Shown: positions 22,143-34,219, numbered from the stretch's first letter. The stretch: DNA of 64,000 nucleotides from Brassica napus (GCF_020379485.1 NC_063448.1:43657218-43721217), one strand, 5' to 3'. Numbers and translations are program-made. The notes: generated by a model from the letters alone, not told the origin.

Positions 22143-23367
22143 TAAAGTTCATTAATGATGATACATAAATTTATAAAGTTTTAAACTTTTAGAAATCAAC
22201 TTATAAATCAGATTATAAGCATTTATAAATCAACTTATAAACCCTATAAACTGGTTTATAACCCCTTATAAATTAAATTATAAACTCTTATAAACCAATT
22301 TATTAATCCTTCAAACAACTTACAAATCGTTATAAATTATTTTAGAAAACCTATTTGTTATAGTTTTAAAAAAGTATAATTTTTTTCTAATTATAAAACA
22401 CTAATAAATAGTTAGAAACTCCTACTTAATTGATCTGTAAGGGCTTATAAATATATTTATTAGAATTTATAAATTGATCTATTGGGGTTTATAGATTGAT
22501 TTATAATGGTTTATATGTTTATAAACTGATTTATAAATGTTATCGATGTTGATAAACTGATTTAAGCGTATATAAGTAGAATTGCTGAGTTTATAAACTG
22601 ACTTTTGTTTTATGTGTTATAAAATGATTTATAAAGCTTTATAGTGTGATTTATAAAAGTTTATAAACTAATTTATAAATAGATTTATTAGGGTTTGTAA
22701 ACTGATTTATTAGAGTTTGAAAACTGATTTTCAGGGTTTCTAAGTTGAATTATTAGCATTTATCAACTGGATTTTGTTTTATATGTTATGAAATGATTTA
22801 TAAAGCTTTATAAATTGATTATTACTATCTTTCCACTGAACTTTATGGAATTCATCATCCGAGATGCTGCTATAATCACTATATCTATTGCTACTGCTAG
22901 AGCTTTTGTCATGATCATGACTGCTCATTAGTATCCAACCATGTTTCCTTTACAAATCTGACATCATCTTCCTCAATTGTTCACGCTTTCTTGTAGTTCC
23001 GCTTTGCTTCTTGAATCTAAAAAGAAACCATATTAACAAATCAAATTAGTTTCAGGAAAGATGAACAATAAAAAATCATACAACAAAGAGTGACTTATTG
23101 GCTATTCTAAACAATGATCAAAATTTCATTAATGAAATAAAAGACACTTATACCCTTATGGTTTACTAATCTAAACTTAGGTTTTAGATTCGAGGGGTGT
23201 GGGTAAGAGGGTGGGGTCTAGGATTTTAGTTATGTTGTTATAAATCCTTATACATTATTCTATGAACTTTTATAACATTTTAAATCATTATAAGATCTTA
23301 TAACTGAGTTTATAAGGGATTATAAGTTGTTCTCATAAATATTAATAATGTTTTTATAAATCCTTAC
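22143..23367. repeat. TTATAA-motif block, part 2, with exon-like remnant
   Basis: Continues the TTATAA-dense block (22143-22830 and 23225-23367). Between them, about 22820-23020 on the minus strand looks coding, preceded by a TTCTTTTTAG acceptor: pieces such as TIEEDDVRFVKETWLDTNE and SSSSSNRYSDYSSISDDE appear, in different frames and with stops. Family not recognised. Confidence 0.6.
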
Positions 23368-23623
23368 TGTTATAAACCAAATGATGATCGACCATGGATC
23401 AGCCCGTACTGCAGGCCCAATCCGGGACATGATAAAGACAACCAGAGACTATGTGTTTATCTAGTATATATTCCATGTATATCTGTAACATAGTGTTTAT
23501 CCTTATCCCTATCTTGTTGGGATAAACATGACCTTATGACGGTCTAATACCTTGTATATATATGGACCTTCTGGTCGACAGTAATGATAACAGAATTATT
23601 TCCCCAACACTTCATTTACAACA
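23368..23623 (+). repeat. Left (5') LTR of Copia 2
   Basis: 256 bp; followed at 23624 by CGTTATCAGCACGA, a primer site form common in plant Copia elements. Confidence 0.93.
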
Positions 23624-25132
23624 CGTTATCAGCACGACGTTGCTCTCATAAACCCTAACCCTAAAAACCAGAAATAAATCATAGCAGTAAAAACCCTAAT
23701 TCCCAACAAACTTCAAACAGCTCTATCCCTCAACTCCGGTGGATCCAGACGACGAGCCAGATACCAAATTAAAGCTCTTGACGAGACGAAGCCAACGCCG
23801 CTAACTCCGCATCAATCGGAGTTCGGACGCGCCCCCACGCTCAGCTACAATACAGGCGGAAAATTTGTTCCAGAAACCAAAATCTCTCTCAACCATATAC
23901 CAGTCTCCTATTCCAACAAGCAGCAACAAAAACAATAATTCCGAGCAATCCATCAGCTAACCAGGAAGATCTCTAACTGATAGACCGATCAACCCATCAA
24001 AAGTTTTCAGGTGTCATCGAAAACTCATCTAAAACCCATAAAGTATTAAATACCCCCATCCGCAACCATGTATCTATATTTAGCAACATGTCTCTGCAAA
24101 TAAAATAAAACCAGAAACCATAAACTCTTTAAAATCTCGAAACTGAACTTGTTTTGAACCTGTTCTTAATCTGAAACTGATTTTAAAATTGTTTAAAACT
24201 TTTCCTGATGATAGTTTCACATTAGAACTATTTAGGATTGAAAGTTAAACAATTTTTTAAAAAATCTGACTGCTATATGTTGAAAAAACCCGACTGTTAC
24301 TTGCTTAAACTTATCATTATTGTCCTGTTTAATGTTCTTATCTGATCTGAATCAACTAGAACTGTTAAGGACTGCATGTTACATAATTTTTTTGAAAATC
24401 TGATCATGGTTTCATAAATTAATCCGAGGTTTTACCTCCTGTTCTTGTCTGAGAAATTTGTTTTCCTGATGATTGATAACGACTAGAACTTGATTAGAAT
24501 TGAAAAAAAAATATTTTTTTAATATTTAAAATCGAAATATCAGAGATATATCTGAGAAAATATATTTATTTTTAAATCGAAAAGTATATAATAAATTGCT
24601 TGAATAAATCAAATATTCCTGATTTATTTTTTTTAAGTCACAATAATTTCTGATTTGATTATTTTTCGAAAAAATAATAATAAATATATGGTATATTTTT
24701 TGAAAACCCTAACCTGATTTCATGATTGAATTGGTTTGCTTGATTGCATATTGTTTGCGTACTAATATTGCATACTGAACATGAAATCTCGACTGTTAGG
24801 GATATAGATCATTCATAGTTTTCAAGCAATCTGATCTGAACTGAAAAAAAAAATCATTATACTAAATGATCCGATCCAATGGGATGAAGAAAATATGGAA
24901 CATTTTCCTGATCATCTAAGATAGAATCCCTAAAGGCCTTGAAACCTTGTGTTTGAAATAAGAGGACCTTAAATCTGAAAAATACATTGATCCACACCTT
25001 AAACCGTATGGTTTTAAGAAAATGCATCATTTAGAATTTTTTTTCTTTTGGTCCGTGTGTGGCATTGATATGAAGCATGAAAAATTTCAAAAAGATTACT
25101 TGATTAAGACCTGTTTTGAATAATGATTTCAG
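23624..25132. other. Untranslated leader of Copia 2
   Basis: About 1.5 kb between primer site and gag with no long frame. Contains AT-rich decayed sequence; an intron cannot be excluded because an AG precedes the gag ATG region. Confidence 0.5.
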
Positions 25133-25924
25133 ATGTCGAGTTTCATACCCTCAGATTACAAAGCCCTTGATCTCTCTGGAGATAATTATCTTGATTGGGC
25201 TATAAACACTTCAGCCGTCTTGAAGTCTAGAGGACTTGGGAAGTGCATCAAGTATGGCAATGACACCCTTGCGTGTGAAAGACACAGAGCCATAATGATT
25301 ATGCGACACCATCTCTGTGAGGACCTAAGAGACGAGTTTGGATATGTTAATGATCCTCATAATCTCTGGTCATTTTTGAATTCTAGATTCTGTGAGCCAT
25401 TGTTGCACGAATCCAAGAAAAAATGGGAAGCTCTAAGGTTCCAGGATTATGAATCCGTGGACAATTATCACTCTGATCTTATGAGAATCACCTATAGTCT
25501 TAGACTATGTGGTGAATTGGTAACAAGCGAGGATTTGTTAAACAAAACTCGTGACACATTCCATTCAGAGGAAGTGTTGTTATCACATCAGGCCAAAGGT
25601 TTCACCACCTATTATGACATGTTCTCATATTTATCAGACATTGAGCAAAAGAAGCAGAAAAGGATGGATAACATCAGACGGTTTAATGACATCATGGAGA
25701 TATATTATGAAGTACTAGACAGTGAGATGAAAATCCCTGAAGCTAATAAAGCCACATTTATTAAGAAGAGATCTGAGGAGGATTCCGAGTGGACACTCAT
25801 GGACCATGAGGTTGGATTATATTATGTTTTCATATCTGATTTGATTTATTTGTTATTCATTTATGTTATTGAAATAATAAAAACGATTTTGTTTTTATAT
25901 ATTATCTTGCTTGGTCTTGCTTGA
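25133..25924 (+). CDS. Copia gag protein
   Basis: 263-residue frame, MSSFIPSDYKALDLSGDNYL, matching UBN2/DUF4219-type gag: the LDLSGDNYLDW motif, CEDLRDEFG, then LWSFLNSRF and a region around SVDNYHSDLMRI. It forms the virus-like particle in which the element is copied. After about residue 225 it becomes hydrophobic (LIYLLFIYVIEIIKTILFLY), unlike gag, which suggests the frame has run past a decayed junction; no CCHC knuckle follows. Confidence 0.8.
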   Translation: MSSFIPSDYKALDLSGDNYLDWAINTSAVLKSRGLGKCIKYGNDTLACERHRAIMIMRHHLCEDLRDEFGYVNDPHNLWSFLNSRFCEPLLHESKKKWEALRFQDYESVDNYHSDLMRITYSLRLCGELVTSEDLLNKTRDTFHSEEVLLSHQAKGFTTYYDMFSYLSDIEQKKQKRMDNIRRFNDIMEIYYEVLDSEMKIPEANKATFIKKRSEEDSEWTLMDHEVGLYYVFISDLIYLLFIYVIEIIKTILFLYIILLGLA

Positions 25925-28680
25925 TGATTCTTGATTAAATAACAAATAAAACCTTAATAAAGGGATAATCAGTCCACTGATAGTTGATTTCATGCATGGT
26001 TTAACTTTACCTTGATTGTATAGGTTTAACTTTACCTTCCTGCAATCACATAAAATCAATTGTTGGGTGTAGGCTAATGAGTCAGTTCACTGATAGATTG
26101 ATTTCTCGCATAGATTTAACTTCATCTTGATTGTATAGGTTCAACTTTACCTTCCTACAATCACTTGAAATCAATTAATTGGTACTGACAATGGCAAAAG
26201 ACACAACATTATTCAGACCCATTGAGTTATAAAGATTTATAACATTCTACATTGAACCAGTGAGCAAAGAAAATACGATTCCTTTCAGATTTTTGAAAAA
26301 TCGCCTAAAAGCATTATGAATGCCTATACCCATATTTTCTACTGATTTATTCTATGCTAAGGATCAGTATGAAAGAGGCATAAAGCCATGGTAACCAGTA
26401 TGGTTCACCACGAAATAAACACTTATGGCATGACCAGATTAGCCATCTTGATCCAAAACATGATGAAAAATTAATTAAGGCACAAAAGTGATCCCATAAA
26501 ATCTCACAATGTGTTATAAGTACACAAAAGGGAAAATCACTAAAATAATTAAGGCTCCACTGTCCTAAGCACTACGAAATTATGAGTATGTTCATGAGGG
26601 GGAGAGAGGACTAAAACCCACAGTCCATGATCATATCATAAATTCGGATTCCATGGTTTACAACCATAATATACACGGCTGGAAAGCTTTAAAACCCTCA
26701 CTAATGGTACATCACCCACGTCCAGCCTAAAGCTTAAGGACATTATGTATATAAATATTGATTTACATCAGGCCATACATGTAAGCATAGACATTCCCAC
26801 CTCTGAATGATTAAGGGTCATAAACCAGACATATACACAAACCATCTTAAGAAAATACGAATATTCCACCACATATATGTGTGCCATTTAAGATGGAACC
26901 TCAGATGAGGATTGGGAATATATATTAGATAAATAAGACTTCCTCCACGAAACTATAATGTATCTTGTGCCAAACATGGATGATTTAATCAAGTGGCCAA
27001 GAACACAGATTACAAAAGATAGTAATCTGATTATCCAACTTTGAAAGGAGAAAGTTATCAGGCTGATAAAGAGTAAAGAGTAAAAGAGAAATATAATGGT
27101 ATCAACCATAGTTGTCTTGGCAAGATCCTCAGACCAAAGATTATGATCTAGACGTTCTAAAAGAATATGATCAAAAGATATAAAAGCTAGCAGAAATATA
27201 TGCCAGACACACTGACCCGAAAAGAAAAAATGACTATGTCATACCAGCTTAAGCACCACGAATTAGATGTCTAAGAGACACAATCAAGTTGCTACAATGT
27301 CTATTAGAGATAGACAAATAAGTTCCAAATAATAAGGAACCTCGGAAAGTAATGAAAGGTGCTCAGAATCGTACAAATCCGAGTTCATAAGAGAAACCAG
27401 TTCAGACAGAGAAATAAGGTTGCGCAACCACACATCTAAGGTACCAGACCATGTAGTTTGGGACGCCAAACTGCAAGGTATAAAGGTCTTGGATAATAAG
27501 ATCTCAAAATCTAATTAGATCATGTCTGGAACAGTATGAAACTAAAGATAAAGAGTGTTAACACCAAAGATGTATTTACATACATAAGAGCTCATAAAAG
27601 ATTGTAGTACTTGGGATTTGAAGGATATAACCTGAGGATCATGAACCCACGTAGAGTACTCATAAAACCTATATAGGGACGTGGGGTGTTCAAAGAATTC
27701 AAAGTAATTATAAGACAGATGGGCGTAGTAACCATGTACATACAGAAAAGCCATCTAAGAAAGAAACCAGTGAATGGATCTTGTGAGATAAGAAATTCCG
27801 TGAGATTAAAGGACATGACCACATGGTATAGTGTGTCCATGTTCCTTCTAAATAACGTTCAAGTATAGCTTGATTACACAAGGATACTCACAAGGACCAA
27901 GGAACAATTTATAAAGAGATATGCTCCTATATGGTGGATGCTACTACAGAAAATCAAGTTTGATTTTGTCTGGATATTTACTAAAGAAATAATGGTGTAG
28001 TAAGCAGCAAATGGATCACTGGATAAAGGTATCAACGTACCATAGAAATATGAGAAAGAAATTCTCATAGAACAAGCTTTGTTCCTAAGTTGTTTATGGA
28101 TTGTAATATACAGCAGCTGTAAGTAATATGAAAGACTAAGTATTTACTTAGTGCAGTCAGTCCATATAGAAAATATTATAATTCCTTGTGATCATAATAA
28201 AGACCAACTGAAAGAAAAAAGATTTAATGGTTCAAAGGTTCAATAATACAAGTTATCGATTGATTAAACAGACTATGTTTTACATATGGAAAGTCTGTAG
28301 AAAAATCATAGCCGTGTGTGTATGATTAAGTCAGCACGTCTAAGTGAGAACCATAAACCAGGATAGTGACCAGAAGGATGTCTGGTCGTGGCTTAATGAT
28401 TATAAGCATTGCTAAAGCAAGAAAAGATCGATAACCATGTACAAAGGACATGAGTGTATGACTGCGAATTCATTGTGTGATGAGTTTCATTGCAGCAAAT
28501 AATTATTGATGGTATGACCTTAGACACTCATGATTATGAACGAATATAGACAAGGTCTATAGCTCAACATGGATCGACAAAAGAAAATAAAGAATGATTG
28601 GTTACAATGGATAAAGCCATTGGCACATACGAAGAGATATAAGTCCGAATGAACGAAAGATATGAAGTAAAGTTGTTCGT
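25925..28680 (+). pseudogene. Decayed Copia pol region
   Basis: Spans where protease, integrase, reverse transcriptase and RNase H should lie. I find no intact DSGA, YVDD or integrase motif and no long plus-strand frame, so pol is inferred from position only. Confidence 0.5.
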
Positions 28681-29191
28681 ATGTGTTCTGGGTCTATGAC
28701 TCAATATATATTGAATGTCCACGTTTTGGGAAAGCCATATAACCAAAGAGAATCCGTGGGACATGAAAAAGGACCTGCAAGTAAAGTTTTATTGCAGATT
28801 ATAAAGTCCATCCGAGCACCGTTTGAAGCACCATCAGTTCAACCAAGACATGGAGTGATCAGCAGCAAAGATGTACATCCTGACCACATCTTAATGGAGT
28901 TCCAAAAGACATACCAACGTCCAAGACTTACAAGTTCATTCAAGGAGAATCCAGCTGATCATCTTCACCAAGTCATAGGCAACTTCAACGTTCAAGAAGA
29001 CTCGGATACCAGATGGGAATGCGTCTACTACAGTGATGCATTCATCTGGGGGAGTTCATGTGTTGTACTCTTTTTTCTGTCATTGGTTTCCCATTTTGCC
29101 ACATTGGTTTTGGGGTTTTTCAGGAGAAGTTTTAATGAGGCAACATTAAGCATGCAACGAACCTGTACCGGATGTGTCGATCAAGGGGGAG
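28681..29191 (+). other. 3' region of Copia 2
   Basis: Contains an open stretch and the sequence GTTGTACTCTTTTTT... with TTTTAATGAGGCAACA, a 3' region arrangement I recall from other plant Copia elements, ending in the AAGGGGGAG purine tract. Translation here probably has no function. Confidence 0.55.
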
Positions 29192-29447
29192 TGTTATAAA
29201 CCAAATGATGATCGACCATGGACCAGCCCGTACTGCAGGTCCAATCCGGGACATGATAAAGACAACCAGAGACTATATGTTTATCTAGTTTATATTCCAT
29301 GTATATCTGTAACATAGTGTTTATCTTTATCCTTATCTTGTTAGGATAAACATGACCTTATGACGGTCTAATACCTTGTATATATATGGACCTTCTGGTC
29401 GACAGTAATGATAACAGAAGTATTTCCCCAACACTTCATTTACAACA
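29192..29447 (+). repeat. Right (3') LTR of Copia 2
   Basis: 256 bp, same ends as the left LTR; followed by CTTAC. Confidence 0.93.
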
Positions 29448-30010
29448 CTTACACATTATTATATGAACTTTAATAACATTTTATAAATTCTTAAGAAATT
29501 GATAATAATGCCATATAAGGAATATATTACAAATGTGTAATTACTTATAATAATACTTCATAAGCCCTTATACTTTCTGTATAATACATAACACATTTTA
29601 TAAGCAGTGGCAAATCTAGACATTAAAATTGGCGGGTTCACTAAGTCTATATTATGAATCAATGGGTGCAAAATATAGTTTTCTGCTTTATCTAATAATT
29701 TTACCTTACAAGATAACAATTTTTAAAAAAAATTGTGGGTTCACATGTATTATGTTGGTTGTGGGTTTGCCCCTGTTTTATGCATTTGTTTAATTACTTA
29801 TAATTGTTTAAAAAAGCTTTACAATAATTTACCATTTTTTTATGAATCTTTAGGTATTATTACTCTTTATTTCACAAACTCTTATTACTGATTTTATAAG
29901 AGTTTATAAACCATTTTTATAAGGTATTATAAAGTTAGTGAAATACAAATTTACCTATTAACTTCATAAACTAATGAAGAGTCGTAAACTCTTAAACCTA
30001 AATCACAAAC
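29448..30010. repeat. TTATAA-motif block, part 3
   Basis: Sparser continuation of the TTATAA block. Contains an inserted-looking GGTTCAC/GTGGGTT segment at about 29625-29790 of unknown origin. Confidence 0.65.
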
Positions 30011-30073
30011 TCATACAATATTCAGAGTTCTATAAACAAAGTTCACCAAATACACGATAAAAGAGATAGTTCT

Positions 30074-30576
30074 TCACACATTACTATAAGCAAGCAATTT
30101 GTTCTTCAGGATTAGAGAGCATGCATTTTCTGGAAGAATTATCTCTTCTGTGATTATTGCAAGCTTCTCATTGTGTACTTGTCCCTCTTTGCTTAGCATC
30201 CAAAGATAAGGTTTCTTCAATTTTCTGAACAACAGCTCTATTTTTGTTTGATCTTCCTCACAGGCTAAGTCTGTTGTCAGAAAAAGATCTCCACATTAAA
30301 AACCTCATAAGTTGATCAGAGAATGTAAACCAGAGATCTTCCTCCTTCGTCAATATTCTTTGTTGCATGAGACAATGGAACAAACCCCCTGAAAACTAAA
30401 TGCTAGTCCTTCTAGTCAGCTTCACAACACTTATAATGTGTAAGTTCTCCACCTTATAGACATATCCACATTTGAATGGTTGATAATCACTTTTGGATTG
30501 TCTGGTGGTTCTGTTCCAGCATCATAAATCCTCATATACAATCTAAAAATTCTGCAAAATTCATTGATATCTAACT
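30074..30576 (-). pseudogene. Unidentified exon remnants of the MULE-like element
   Basis: Two coding-like blocks on the minus strand. 30576 down to about 30430, after a TTTTGCAG acceptor, reads LDINEFCRIFRLYMRIYDAG, continues through EPPDNPKVIINHSNVD and ends RWRTYTL-stop. 30264-30074, after an ACTTAG acceptor, reads CEEDQTKIELLFRKLKKPYL, continues through SKEGQVHNEKLAIITEEI and ends KNKLLAYSNV-stop. A possible first exon MSAPLRDSQL lies at 31102. The family is not recognised. Codon quality suggests a real gene in the recent past, perhaps an accessory protein of this transposon family. Confidence 0.5.
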
Positions 30577-31439
30577 GCAAAACAAAATAAAACAAAACTT
30601 ATCAAGTATATTACTTTATAAAATGATGATGTGAACTTTTAATCATGGTCTAAAGAAACTTTATTCAAGCAAAATGTTCATGTATTTTAACAAGAGTCTT
30701 ACAAAGGATATAAAAATAATACAAGTCATCCTGAAACCTAGATTTATAAGGGGTTATAATTTTTAAAAATGTAGTGTTCACCATTGGAAAAATATTTTCT
30801 TAATCAGAATTATTCAAATGACAAGTCTAAATCAACATTCTTTGACTTTGGATAACAAAAGGAATAAAATCCTAAAATAACTCGAAACCCAGATTTATAA
30901 GGGTTATAATTTTTCAAAAACTCAATGTTCTCTATCGAAACTCTTTTCTCTCGATCAAACTGTTCAGATGACAAGTGTAAACCAACATTCTTTGATTTCT
31001 TTTATACCATAAAGAGAAAAATAAAAAAAATTACTTGAAACAAACAATAAAATACACAAGTTAGAAAAATACAAGTTGTGAATCGCGTAGTGGAGCTGAC
31101 ATTTTTGAAGCTTTGAATGATTCTCCCGAACAGATGTGATTGCATCGCTGGCTACATGAGAGAGAGAAGGTTGCGTCGCCGGCTGATTACGTGAGGAGCT
31201 GATTGTGTGAGGAGATGATTGCGTCGCCGGATACTCACGAGAGAGAAGACAATGGTTAGGAAAAATAAGGTAAAGTTATTGTAGTTTTTTACACATTAAT
31301 AATTCAGGTATTTATGAAAATACTCTTGGTGGTAAAGATGAATAATGGTACTAAACAAAGTGTAAAATTAAAATTTTCTCTTTTTTTATTTAGTAGATGA
31401 TCAGTTGTCTTATGTTCTGATTGTTTGTGACTTAAATTA

Positions 31440-32740
31440 TTGGAAAATTGCCAAAAAATACCACATTCATAGTACCACTTTTCATGTTTACACTAACCAC
31501 TTTTACCCTCACTTTTAATGAAGGGTAAAAGATATTTATAACGCTAGGATTAACTAATCTAGACTTAGGGTTTAGAATTGAGGGATGGAGTATGGTTTTT
31601 GGCAGTGTTTTGAAACCCGATCCAGACCCGCAGTTGAAACAATAAACCCGGTGATCCAAAATAAATCCGGTTTGGGTTTTGTGAAAAATCTAATATTTAA
31701 AAACCCGCAAAACCCCAAAAAAATCCACTAAAACTCGGAACCCGATACCGGTTAAACCGTTGGTTGAACCAAATAGATAACTTTTACTCTTTTTTTTAGT
31801 TTTTAATTATATTTTTATCATACATAATTACCAATTACACTATTTTATTTGTGAATTTTAGATTTAAATGAAGATTTTACTATGCCACCTGAAGAAATTG
31901 AGATGGACAAAATAATCAAAATTAGTTGATTTGATTTGGTATTAGTTTATTTTTGTTATTGACAATTTATTACAATGATGTTTTGCTTTTGGTTTAATTT
32001 GAATTTGAAATTTAATTTATTATTCACATTAGACATTTAAATATTCTAAACTATTTTTGATATTTAAATAATCTAAACTATTTTTGATATTTAAATAGTC
32101 TAAACTATTTTTTTATTTTTTTGTATGTCAAATGAAAATAAAATATAGAAACTAAAGTTCAGTATTTTCTATTTTCTTAAAACATAAAATATATACATAT
32201 CCAAACTATTATTTTATATTTTTAAAAACATTTTAAAAATATTTAACTCAGTTTCTATATTTTTATTTTCATAGCTAATATTTTATTATATAATAAAATT
32301 AATTTATTTATTTACCCGCGGTTCACCCGTGATCGACCCAATGACCCAGGAAGTCGTTCGGTTCAGTGTCCAGGTCGGGTTTAAAAACATTGGTTTTTGG
32401 AATGTGAAATTTAGAAAACTAATAAATATATAAATAAATACTTAAATTTTTTTAAAAAATTAAGAAAATAGTTTAAAAAATAATTTTCGATTTTCAAAAA
32501 GAAATTTTGAAAAAACAATTCAAAAAAAATTCAAAAAAATAAAATTTATAAAAAAGTTTGAATTTGAAAAAGTATAATTCGAAAACATATTTTTTTTATT
32601 TAAACAATTATTTATTATATATATAGAGAGAGAGAGAACAACAGTGTGAAAGTTTTTTGTCACTTAATAAAAAAATATTTTTGAAAATGTCTTTTTAATG
32701 GTGGTAAACATGAATAATGGTACCAAAAAAGTAGTAATAA
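31440..32740. mobile_element. Small MULE-like TIR element next to the large one
   Basis: Left end contains TAGTACCACTTTTCATGTTT; the right end, reverse-complemented, contains TGGTACCATTATTCATGTTT. These match each other and the TIRs of the 14131-31380 element. The target duplication is not resolved, so the borders are approximate. No gene inside. Confidence 0.6.
31603..32392. mobile_element. Non-autonomous hAT element
   Basis: 790 bp with a perfect 8-bp target duplication GTTTTTGG (31595-31602, 32393-32400). Ends CAGTGTTTTGAAACCCG and, reverse-complemented, CAATGTTTTTAAACCCG. No transposase frame. Nested in the small MULE-like element. Confidence 0.9.
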
Positions 32741-32749
32741 TTATTAATA

Positions 32750-33142
32750 AACCATTCTGCCCCTTTTTCTTATCTCCTTTTGCGGCTCTTCTTTTAAACA
32801 AATGTTAAAAACATTATTCATAAAAAAAAAATTTTTGCAAATCATTATTCATAAAAATTACATCGTGTGCGTTTGTTTTATTGGCAGTAGCCCGATGTTG
32901 TCAGAGCAGACAGAGGTGTTTGTTGTTCATAAGAATCAGACGGTTTTAAACAATTAAAGGAAGATAGATATGGATGTAGTAATGTAGACAAATAAATAAA
33001 ATTGGTAAACATAAATAGACATGATAATTTTCTCAGTCTCGTCTATCAGAAAGTTCAACATGTGTGCCTCCCTTAAAGCATTTCACATAGCAACTTGTGA
33101 GTTGTGAGCATGGAGAATAGTATAGCACGTTAAATCATATTA
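32750..33142. repeat. 3' flank of F-box/kelch gene, duplicated
   Basis: Homologous to 49760-50235 (shared CGATGTTGTCAGA, AGAATCAGACGGT, AATAGACATGATAATTT). Shows that the F-box loci arose by segment duplication, not by retroposition. Confidence 0.85.
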
Positions 33143-34219
33143 TCAACCGGAAACAACTAAACAATCCTTCAAACGAATGTTATGCGGCAATGTGGCCACG
33201 ATACCAGACCACTCAATCCTCCCATTGATTTCTTCTCCTACCCTATCCAAAGCGATCAATTTACACGTAAGATCTTTCTTGTGGGGATCAATATTACGTA
33301 GTGGCCAGAAAAACGCTATCGTTCCTTCGTATTCCACCATTTTAACAGCAGCAAATGAATACAGTTCTAACTTGCCATCCTTCCCATCACGGTCAACCAC
33401 TCTTCTCCAAACCTTGAGCTTTGTGTTAAACCACATTAACCCACCCCACTTAAAACAAGCGTAAAGCACATTCTCTACCACACACAAGAACTTCACGTTA
33501 TCACCTACACTTAGTATCTCCGTTGCTTCATTGTTTACACCTTCTCTCGGACTATACGTGCTGACTCTCCCATCCCAGTTCACCATATAAACCTTTTCCT
33601 CAAGAGTCGCACTAAACCAGGATTCACATTTCAATTTCTCCTCGCCTGCGAAGCCCCAGGTTTGTGTTTCTGGATCAAACTCTTCCACGTGGCTATCTTC
33701 TTTACTTCCTCCAATTACGTATATCTTCCTGTCGACCAATCCCCCTGCTACTTTGACATCCGACCGACACACTTTCATGCTTGGAGCCGTCCGTAAATGA
33801 CCAGATCGAGTATCAAGGATGCAAAGCTCCGTGGAGGGAACGCTTCTTCCACCAATGAAATAGATCTCTGATCCAACAGAGACTGCAGAACCAAGAGAAG
33901 GTCTCGGGAGGACATCCGCCAACTGATAGTCAGTGGTCTTCTCACCGGGACGGAAAGTGATCCAGTAGCTAAGGGACCGTCCCAACCCGCGTTGATATAG
34001 ATCATAAGAGAGATAGACGGACTTAAGCTGGGATCGCAAACGGTAGAGTTCTGGCGACCGCACGAACGACCTGAGGGTTTTGGAGACCAAAGAGAGGTTT
34101 AGGTCGTAGCATCTCGGAACGCGGAATAAGCATTTCAAAACAACTTCGTCTAGCAATGACGAAAACGATAATGAGGGTGCCCCTGATTTCTTAGAGTTGG
34201 AGGCGGCTGTAACTGACAT
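33143..34219 (-). CDS. F-box/kelch-repeat protein (intact copy)
   Basis: A 358-residue single-exon protein. The in-frame ATG at 34258 would add 13 residues, but MSVTAASNSKK at 34219 matches the start of the paralogue at 10452 and is preferred. The F-box is at residues ~20-62 (LDEVVLKCLFRVPRCYDLNL). Kelch repeats follow, each with a hydrophobic strand and GG: EIYFIGG, KIYVIGG, then EFDPETQTW. Family members bind SKP1 through the F-box and targets through the kelch propeller in SCF ubiquitin ligases; the target is unknown. It is the only one of three local copies without lesions, so the likeliest to be expressed. Confidence 0.88.
   Translation of the reverse strand: MSVTAASNSKKSGAPSLSFSSLLDEVVLKCLFRVPRCYDLNLSLVSKTLRSFVRSPELYRLRSQLKSVYLSYDLYQRGLGRSLSYWITFRPGEKTTDYQLADVLPRPSLGSAVSVGSEIYFIGGRSVPSTELCILDTRSGHLRTAPSMKVCRSDVKVAGGLVDRKIYVIGGSKEDSHVEEFDPETQTWGFAGEEKLKCESWFSATLEEKVYMVNWDGRVSTYSPREGVNNEATEILSVGDNVKFLCVVENVLYACFKWGGLMWFNTKLKVWRRVVDRDGKDGKLELYSFAAVKMVEYEGTIAFFWPLRNIDPHKKDLTCKLIALDRVGEEINGRIEWSGIVATLPHNIRLKDCLVVSG

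Larger units (their letters stand above)
23368..29447 (+). mobile_element. Ty1-copia retrotransposon 2, complete ends, decayed pol
   Basis: Two 256-bp LTRs (TGTTATAAACC...TTTACAACA) flank 5568 bp, with a perfect 5-bp target duplication CTTAC at 23363-23367 and 29448-29452. About eight differences between the LTRs by eye (near 3%) point to an older insertion. A purine tract TCAAGGGGGAG precedes the right LTR. gag is open; pol has decayed. Inserted into the TTATAA block. Confidence 0.95.
14131..31380. mobile_element. Large MULE-like element with nested Copia elements
   Basis: Left end GGGAAATTGTCTAAAC... and right end (reverse complement GAGAAAATTTTAATTTTAC...) are diverged inverted repeats; the best block is TAGTGCCATTTTTCAT against TAGTACCATTATTCAT. 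Flanks TTGTTTTAT (14122-14130) and TTTTTTTAT (31381-31389) are a 9-bp target duplication with one mismatch, the Mutator-class length. The related sequence at 46966 reads straight through this site. After removing the two nested Copia elements the element is about 6.8 kb. No transposase was recognised. Confidence 0.7.
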
